Positions 59,540 to 64,000 of a stretch of DNA of 64,000 bases are shown here, piece after piece. The DNA is from Saccharothrix obliqua (GTDB lineage: Bacteria; Actinomycetota; Actinomycetes; Mycobacteriales; Pseudonocardiaceae), in contig NZ_JAHXGQ010000001.1 in NCBI RefSeq assembly GCF_019375475.1, positions 372,001-436,000 on the forward strand, given 5' to 3'. Within the stretch, counting starts at the first letter, position 1; every line of letters starts with the position of its first letter. Below the pieces are notes generated by a model. That model was not told where the DNA came from, ran no database searches, and saw only the letters and a list, made by a program, of their open reading frames with translations. The position numbers and the translations under genes were made by a program.

Positions 59540-59823
59540 GCGAGAACAACGAAGTGACTGAGACGACCGAGGTCCGCGGCGAGCGCAAGGTCCGCGAGGG
59601 CTACGTCGTGTCCGACAAGATGGACAAGACGATCGTGGTCGCGGTCGAGGACCGCAAGAAGCACCGCCGTTACGCCAAGGTCATGCGCTCCACCACCAAG
59701 GTGAAGGCGCACGACGAGCAGAACACCGCCGGTGTCGGCGACCGCGTGCTGCTGATGGAGACCCGACCGCTGTCGGCGACCAAGCGCTGGCGGCTCGTCG
59801 AGGTCCTCGAGAAGGCCAAGTAG
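59536..59823 (+). CDS. rpsQ: 30S ribosomal protein S17
   Basis: A 95-residue S17. An acidic N-terminal extension (about 15 residues) precedes the OB-fold core with [20 protein letters not shown] and [17 protein letters not shown]. The start overlaps rpmC by four bases. It is the last gene of the S10 part. Confidence 0.97.
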   Translation: MSENNEVTETTEVRGERKVREGYVVSDKMDKTIVVAVEDRKKHRRYAKVMRSTTKVKAHDEQNTAGVGDRVLLMETRPLSATKRWRLVEVLEKAK

Positions 59824-59885
59824 CACATCGGACCGAGCCCGTCAGGTCGGAAATCTGGCGGGCCAGGAATGGTCAGGAGAGGTAA

Positions 59886-60254
59886 GTGATCCAGCAGGAG
59901 TCGCGGCTGCGCGTCGCCGACAACACCGGTGCGAAGGAGATCCTCTGCATCCGTGTTCTCGGTGGCTCGGGCCGCCGCTACGCGGGCATCGGGGACATCA
60001 TCGTCGCGACGGTGAAGCAGGCCATCCCCGGCGCCGGCGTGAAGAAGGGTGACGTCGTCAAGGCGGTCGTCGTCCGCACCGTCAAGGAGAAGCGCCGTCC
60101 CGACGGCTCTTACATCCGGTTCGACGAGAACGCCGCGGTGCTCATCAAGAACGACAACGAGCCGCGGGGCACCCGCATCTTCGGCCCGGTCGGTCGCGAG
60201 CTGCGCGACAAGAAGTTCATGAAGATCATCTCGTTGGCGCCGGAGGTGCTCTGA
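59886..60254 (+). CDS. rplN: 50S ribosomal protein L14
   Basis: A 122-residue L14. It begins with GTG at 59886 ([20 protein letters not shown]) and ends [16 protein letters not shown] 62-base gap precedes it, the usual boundary between the S10 and spc parts. It lies at the L14-S12 intersubunit bridge. Confidence 0.98.
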   Translation: MIQQESRLRVADNTGAKEILCIRVLGGSGRRYAGIGDIIVATVKQAIPGAGVKKGDVVKAVVVRTVKEKRRPDGSYIRFDENAAVLIKNDNEPRGTRIFGPVGRELRDKKFMKIISLAPEVL

Positions 60255-60256
60255 CC

Positions 60257-60571
60257 ATGAAGGTGAAGAAGGGCGACACGGTCGTCGTCATCGCCGGCAA
60301 GGACAAGGGCGCGAGGGGCAAGGTCATCCAGGCGTACCCCGCCCAGAACCGCGTCCTGGTCGAGGGCGTCAACCGGATCAAGAAGCACACCCGGATCACG
60401 CAGACCCAGCGCGGCGCGCAGTCGGGCGGCATCGTGACGCAGGAGGCCTCCATCCACGTGTCCAACGTGATGGTGGTCGACTCGGACGGCAAGCCGACCC
60501 GCGTGGGCTACCGGACCAACGACGAGGGCAAGCGGGTCCGCATTTCCCGTCGCAACGGGAAGGACATCTGA
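60257..60571 (+). CDS. rplX: 50S ribosomal protein L24
   Basis: A 104-residue L24 with the KOW motif in [20 protein letters not shown] and the conserved [16 protein letters not shown]. It begins two bases after rplN and initiates 50S assembly. Confidence 0.98.
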   Translation: MKVKKGDTVVVIAGKDKGARGKVIQAYPAQNRVLVEGVNRIKKHTRITQTQRGAQSGGIVTQEASIHVSNVMVVDSDGKPTRVGYRTNDEGKRVRISRRNGKDI

Positions 60572-60573
60572 GC

Positions 60574-61137
60574 ATGACTACCGCAGAGAAGATCGTGCCG
60601 CGGCTGAAGACCCGCTACCGCGAGGAGATCGTGGCCGAGCTGCGCAAGCAGTTCGAGTACGCCAACGTGATGCAGATCCCCGGCGTGGTGAAGGTCGTCG
60701 TCAACATGGGTGTCGGCGACGCCGCCCGCGACGGCAAGCTGATCGAGGGCGCCGTGCGCGACCTGTCGATCATCACCGGCCAGCGCCCCGAGGTCCGCAA
60801 GGCCCGCAAGTCCATCGCCCAGTTCAAGCTCCGCGAGGGCATGCCGATCGGTGCGCGCGTCACGCTGCGCGGCGACCGCATGTGGGAGTTCCTGGACCGG
60901 CTGCTGACCATCGCGCTGCCCCGCATCCGTGACTTCCGCGGCCTGTCGGGCAAGCAGTTCGACGGCAACGGCAACTACACGTTCGGTCTCAACGAGCAGT
61001 CCATGTTCCACGAGATCGACCCGGACGCGATCGACCGTCCGCGCGGTATGGACATCACGGTCGTGACGACCGCGACCAACGACGAGGAGGGCCGGGCGCT
61101 GCTGAAGCACCTGGGCTTCCCGTTCAAGGAGCAGTGA
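60574..61137 (+). CDS. rplE: 50S ribosomal protein L5
   Basis: A 187-residue L5 that binds 5S r[23 protein letters not shown] and [24 protein letters not shown] in parts are canonical. It is two bases after rplX. Confidence 0.98.
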   Translation: MTTAEKIVPRLKTRYREEIVAELRKQFEYANVMQIPGVVKVVVNMGVGDAARDGKLIEGAVRDLSIITGQRPEVRKARKSIAQFKLREGMPIGARVTLRGDRMWEFLDRLLTIALPRIRDFRGLSGKQFDGNGNYTFGLNEQSMFHEIDPDAIDRPRGMDITVVTTATNDEEGRALLKHLGFPFKEQ

Positions 61138-61140
61138 CAG

Positions 61141-61326
61141 ATGGCCAAGAAGGCGCTGATCAACAAGGCGGCGGCCAAGCCGAAGTTCAAGGTGCGCGGC
61201 TACACGCGCTGCCAGCGCTGCGGTCGGCCGCACTCGGTGTTCCGCAAGTTCGGCCTGTGCCGGATCTGCCTCCGCGAGATGGCGCACCGGGGCGAGCTGC
61301 CCGGTGTGAGCAAGTCCAGCTGGTAA
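61141..61326 (+). CDS. rpsN: 30S ribosomal protein S14, zinc-binding type
   Basis: A 61-residue S14 of the short zinc type (C+). The ligands are C24, C27, C40 and C43 (CQRC and CRIC). It starts at 61141, three bases after rplE. The spc copy is zinc-dependent; a zinc-free paralogue may be elsewhere. Confidence 0.97.
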   Translation: MAKKALINKAAAKPKFKVRGYTRCQRCGRPHSVFRKFGLCRICLREMAHRGELPGVSKSSW

Positions 61327-61385
61327 TCCCGGCTCGGCGGCAGGAAAACAAGATCATTCACTTCGCTGTAGGCCCGCTCACGACC

Positions 61386-61409
61386 AGCCGGCCCGAACCC
61401 GGGCCGGCT
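61386..61409 (+). promoter_or_regulatory. Hairpin in the rpsN-rpsH gap
   Basis: AGCCGGCCC (61386-61394) pairs exactly with GGGCCGGCT (61401-61409). The gap of 130 bases is unusually large for this operon and no gene fits in it. An S8 autoregulatory site is known in the E. coli spc operon; here I only see the hairpin. Confidence 0.55.
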
Positions 61410-61456
61410 CGGACCCTGACTGGGGAACCGCGGCGAGAAAGGTTGACCAGGTCACC

Positions 61457-61855
61457 ATGACGATGACCGACCCGATCGCAGACATGCTGACGCGTCTGCG
61501 CAACGCCAACTCGGCTTACCACGACAAGGTCGTGATGCCGCACTCGAAGCTGAAGGCCAACATCGCCGAGATCCTCAAGCGCGAGGGTTACATCGCGGGT
61601 TACCGCGACGAGCAGGGCGACGTGTCCAAGCACCTGGTGATCGAGCTGAAGTACGGCCCGAACCGGGAGCGCAGCATCGCGGGCCTGCGCCGCGTGTCCA
61701 AGCCCGGTCTGCGGGTTTACGCGAAGTCGACCAACCTGCCGAAGGTGCTGGGCGGGCTGGGCGTCGCGATCATCTCGACCTCCGGCGGTCTGATGACCGA
61801 CCGTCAGGCCAACAAGTCCGGCGTGGGCGGCGAAGTCCTCGCCTACGTCTGGTAA
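61457..61855 (+). CDS. rpsH: 30S ribosomal protein S8
   Basis: A 132-residue S8, a central-domain rRNA binder. It begins [20 protein letters not shown] and has [29 protein letters not shown] at the end in parts. It lies after the 130-base gap. Confidence 0.98.
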   Translation: MTMTDPIADMLTRLRNANSAYHDKVVMPHSKLKANIAEILKREGYIAGYRDEQGDVSKHLVIELKYGPNRERSIAGLRRVSKPGLRVYAKSTNLPKVLGGLGVAIISTSGGLMTDRQANKSGVGGEVLAYVW

Positions 61856-61873
61856 CGGAAGGGGGACCAAGCA

Positions 61874-62413
61874 ATGTCGCGCATCGGAAAGCTGCCGATC
61901 ACCGTCCCCTCCGGGGTCGACGTGAACATCGACGGCCAGGCCGTCAGCGTCAAGGGCCCCAAGGGCACCCTGTCGCTGAACATCGCCGAGCCGATCGTCA
62001 TCGAGAAGGCCGAGGACGGCACTCTCGAGGTCAAGCGCCCGAACGACGAGCGCCGCAGCCGCTCGCTGCACGGCCTTTCCCGCACGCTGGTGCAGAACAT
62101 GGTCGTCGGCGTGACCCAGGGCTACGAGAAGAAGATGGAGATCCACGGGGTCGGCTACCGCGTGGCGCTGAAGGGCTCCGACCTGGAGTTCGCGCTGGGC
62201 TACAGCCACCCGGTGAAGGTCGAGGCCCCCGAGGGCATCACCTTCGCGGTGGAGACCCCGACCCGGTTCTCCGTGTCGGGCATCGACAAGCAGCTCGTGG
62301 GCGAGGTGGCCGCGAACATCCGCAAGCTGCGCAAGCCCGACCCGTACAAGGGCAAGGGCGTGCGCTACGCGGGCGAGAAGATCCGCCGCAAGGTCGGAAA
62401 GACGGGTAAGTGA
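61874..62413 (+). CDS. rplF: 50S ribosomal protein L6
   Basis: A 179-residue L6 near the sarcin-ricin loop. It begins [20 protein letters not shown] and ends with the [20 protein letters not shown] motif. It lies 18 bases after rpsH. Confidence 0.98.
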   Translation: MSRIGKLPITVPSGVDVNIDGQAVSVKGPKGTLSLNIAEPIVIEKAEDGTLEVKRPNDERRSRSLHGLSRTLVQNMVVGVTQGYEKKMEIHGVGYRVALKGSDLEFALGYSHPVKVEAPEGITFAVETPTRFSVSGIDKQLVGEVAANIRKLRKPDPYKGKGVRYAGEKIRRKVGKTGK

Positions 62414-62415
62414 TC

Positions 62416-62814
62416 ATGAGCGAGACTGCAACGAAGCGCAAGCCGGTGGGCAAGGACATCTCGACCACGCGCCGCATCGCCAAGACCCGCCGTCACTTCC
62501 GCCTGCGCAAGAAGGTCAGCGGCACCGCCGAGCGCCCGCGCCTGGTGGTGCACCGGTCGTCGAAGCACATCACCGTGCAGATCATCGACGACCTGGTGGG
62601 CCACACCCTCGCCGCGGCGTCCTCGGTCGAGGCGGACGTCCGCGCGATCGACGGCGACAAGAAGGCCCGCGCGGCCAAGGTGGGCCAGCTCGCCGCCGCG
62701 CGTGCCAAGGAAGTCGGGATCACGAGGGTTGTGTTCGACCGTGGCGGCAACGCCTACCACGGCCGGATCGCCGCTCTGGCCGATGCCGCCCGCGAGGCGG
62801 GGCTGGAGTTCTGA
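62416..62814 (+). CDS. rplR: 50S ribosomal protein L18
   Basis: A 132-residue L18 that binds 5S rRNA with L5. I take the ATG at 62416 ([14 protein letters not shown]), two bases after rplF; a GTG at 62410 would overlap rplF by four bases and add two residues. [20 protein letters not shown] and [20 protein letters not shown] are canonical. Confidence 0.97.
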   Translation: MSETATKRKPVGKDISTTRRIAKTRRHFRLRKKVSGTAERPRLVVHRSSKHITVQIIDDLVGHTLAAASSVEADVRAIDGDKKARAAKVGQLAAARAKEVGITRVVFDRGGNAYHGRIAALADAAREAGLEF

Positions 62815-62849
62815 CAAATGATCAACACTGGAATTGAGAGGGACGCCTG

Positions 62850-63455
62850 ATGCCAGGACGCACGCGTCGCGAAGGCGGCGGGGGCGAGCGCGGAGAGCGT
62901 CGCGACCGTCGTGACGGCGGCCGCGGCGGCGCGGCCCAGGAGAAGACCCCGCACCTGGAGCGCGTGGTCGCGATCAACCGCGTCTCCAAGGTCGTGAAGG
63001 GTGGTCGTCGCTTCAGCTTCACCGCCCTGGTCGTCGTCGGCGACGGCGACGGCATGGTCGGTGTCGGCTACGGCAAGGCCAAGGAAGTCCCGGCCGCGAT
63101 CGCCAAGGGTGTCGAGGAGGCGAAGAAGAACTTCTTCCGCGTGCCTCGCATCGCGGGCACGATCCCTCACCCGGTGCAGGGCGAGAAGGCCGCGGGCGTC
63201 GTGCTGCTGCGCCCGGCTTCGGCCGGTACCGGCGTCATCGCCGGTGGCGCGGTCCGCGCGGTGCTGGAGTGCGCCGGTGTCCACGACGTGCTGAGCAAGT
63301 CGCTGGGCTCGGACAACGCGATCAACATCGTGCACGCCACCGTGGAAGCCCTGAAGGGCCTCCAGCGGCCGGAGGAGGTCGCGGCCCGCCGCGGTCTCCC
63401 GCTGGAGGACGTCGCTCCCGCCGGTATGCTCCGCGCTCGCGCAGGGGCGGTGTGA
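62850..63455 (+). CDS. rpsE: 30S ribosomal protein S5
   Basis: A 201-residue S5. A 35-residue Arg/Gly-rich extension precedes the normal core, as in other actinobacteria. The spectinomycin loop [16 protein letters not shown] is wild type. The second domain has [23 protein letters not shown] at 62850. Confidence 0.98.
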   Translation: MPGRTRREGGGGERGERRDRRDGGRGGAAQEKTPHLERVVAINRVSKVVKGGRRFSFTALVVVGDGDGMVGVGYGKAKEVPAAIAKGVEEAKKNFFRVPRIAGTIPHPVQGEKAAGVVLLRPASAGTGVIAGGAVRAVLECAGVHDVLSKSLGSDNAINIVHATVEALKGLQRPEEVAARRGLPLEDVAPAGMLRARAGAV

Positions 63456-63457
63456 CC

Positions 63458-63643
63458 ATGGCACAGCTCAAGGTCACCCAGGTGAAGAGCAGCATCGGTA
63501 CCAAGCACAACCACCGTGAGTCCCTCCGGACGCTGGGGTTGCGCAAGATCCGCCAGTCGGTGGTCCGCGAGGACTCGCCGCAGGTGCGCGGTTTGATCCA
63601 CACCGTGCGTCACCTGGTGGTCGTCGAGGAGGTCCAGTCGTGA
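63458..63643 (+). CDS. rpmD: 50S ribosomal protein L30
   Basis: A 61-residue L30. It begins [19 protein letters not shown] and has [19 protein letters not shown]. The start is two bases after rpsE and the stop overlaps rplO by four bases. Confidence 0.97.
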   Translation: MAQLKVTQVKSSIGTKHNHRESLRTLGLRKIRQSVVREDSPQVRGLIHTVRHLVVVEEVQS

Positions 63644-64000
63644 CCATCAAGATCCATGACCTGCGTCCGGCCCCCGGCGCCAAGACCGCGAAGACCCGTG
63701 TCGGTCGCGGTGAGGGCTCCAAGGGCAAGACCGCCGGTCGCGGCACCAAGGGCACCGGCGCGCGGAAGAACGTCTCGCCGCGCTTCGAGGGTGGCCAGAT
63801 GCCGCTGCACATGCGCCTCCCGAAGCTCAAGGGCTTCCGCAACCCGTTCCGCACGGAGTACCAGGTCGTCAACGTGGGCGACCTGGCCCGGGTCTTCCCG
63901 GACGGCGGTCGGGTGGACGTGGACGCCCTGGTCCAGGCGGGCCTGGTGCGCAAGAACGAGCTGGTGAAGGTCCTCGGCAACGGTGACCTGAACGGCGTCA
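63640..64000 (+). CDS. rplO: 50S ribosomal protein L15, N-terminal part
   Basis: The first 120 residues of L15; the gene runs off the window. It starts with GTG at 63640, overlapping rpm[22 protein letters not shown] and [20 protein letters not shown] are canonical. secY would be expected next, outside the window. Confidence 0.97.
   Translation, partial: MTIKIHDLRPAPGAKTAKTRVGRGEGSKGKTAGRGTKGTGARKNVSPRFEGGQMPLHMRLPKLKGFRNPFRTEYQVVNVGDLARVFPDGGRVDVDALVQAGLVRKNELVKVLGNGDLNGV

Overview
The window is high-GC actinobacterial chromosome. Evidence for this includes many GTG/TTG starts, stop-start (ATGA/GTGA) overlaps, and a complete Mce operon. It also has MmpS-like proteins and the gene order tRNA-Thr, tRNA-Met, rpmG, hadA-hadB-like, tRNA-Trp, secE, nusG, rplK, rplA, rplJ, rplL, rpoB, rpoC, rpsL, rpsG, fusA, tuf, S10 operon. 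Within Actinobacteria the content best fits Pseudonocardiales (Saccharothrix/Actinosynnema/Lentzea-like). That placement is inferred from protein resemblance, not from a search.

Layout. Positions 1-8310: the edge of a rarD-like permease gene, a disordered membrane-anchored protein with a C-terminal sunset-like motif, the korAB 2-oxoglutarate:ferredoxin oxidoreductase, a crotonase-fold protein lacking both catalytic glutamates, and a divergent Lrp regulator/dimethylargininase pair. 8355-13321: a LysR regulator, an orphan three-gene complex I-like set (nuoB, nuoC, nuoI), htpX, rmlA and yajQ. 13384-14120: tRNA-Tyr, a consensus LexA (SOS) box beside a very strong hairpin, and a small protein gene with a perfect palindrome upstream. 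14303-18416: a small membrane protein, a PhzF-like isomerase and a membrane GGDEF/EAL protein. 18431-25525: tRNAs, rpmG, a hot-dog dehydratase pair, two MmpS-like genes, an aminotransferase, tRNA-Trp, secE, nusG, rplK and rplA. 25532-38495: a small membrane protein, rplJL with an L10-type leader, then an 11-kb mce operon (ATPase, two permeases, MceA-F, two accessory proteins). 38496-46663: rpoBC. 46664-49469: an accessory island between rpoC and rpsL, with a nested inverted-repeat element, a possible toxin-antitoxin pair, GC-rich tandem repeats, a zinc-ribbon protein and a kinase-fold protein. 49546-64000: the str operon and the S10/spc operon, cut off in rplO.

How it fits together. Most of the window is the core transcription/translation superoperon region. 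The accessory content is concentrated in the NuoBCI cluster, the SOS-box locus, the MmpS pair, the mce operon inserted between rplL and rpoB, and the 2.8-kb island between rpoC and rpsL. No phage, insertion sequence with transposase, CRISPR array or biosynthetic cluster is visible. The most novel candidates are the SOS-box/hairpin locus, the nested palindromic element after rpoC, the overlapping HTH/RelE-like gene pair, the orphan NuoBCI module and an 18-nt leader hairpin shared by the rpsL and rpsJ leaders.
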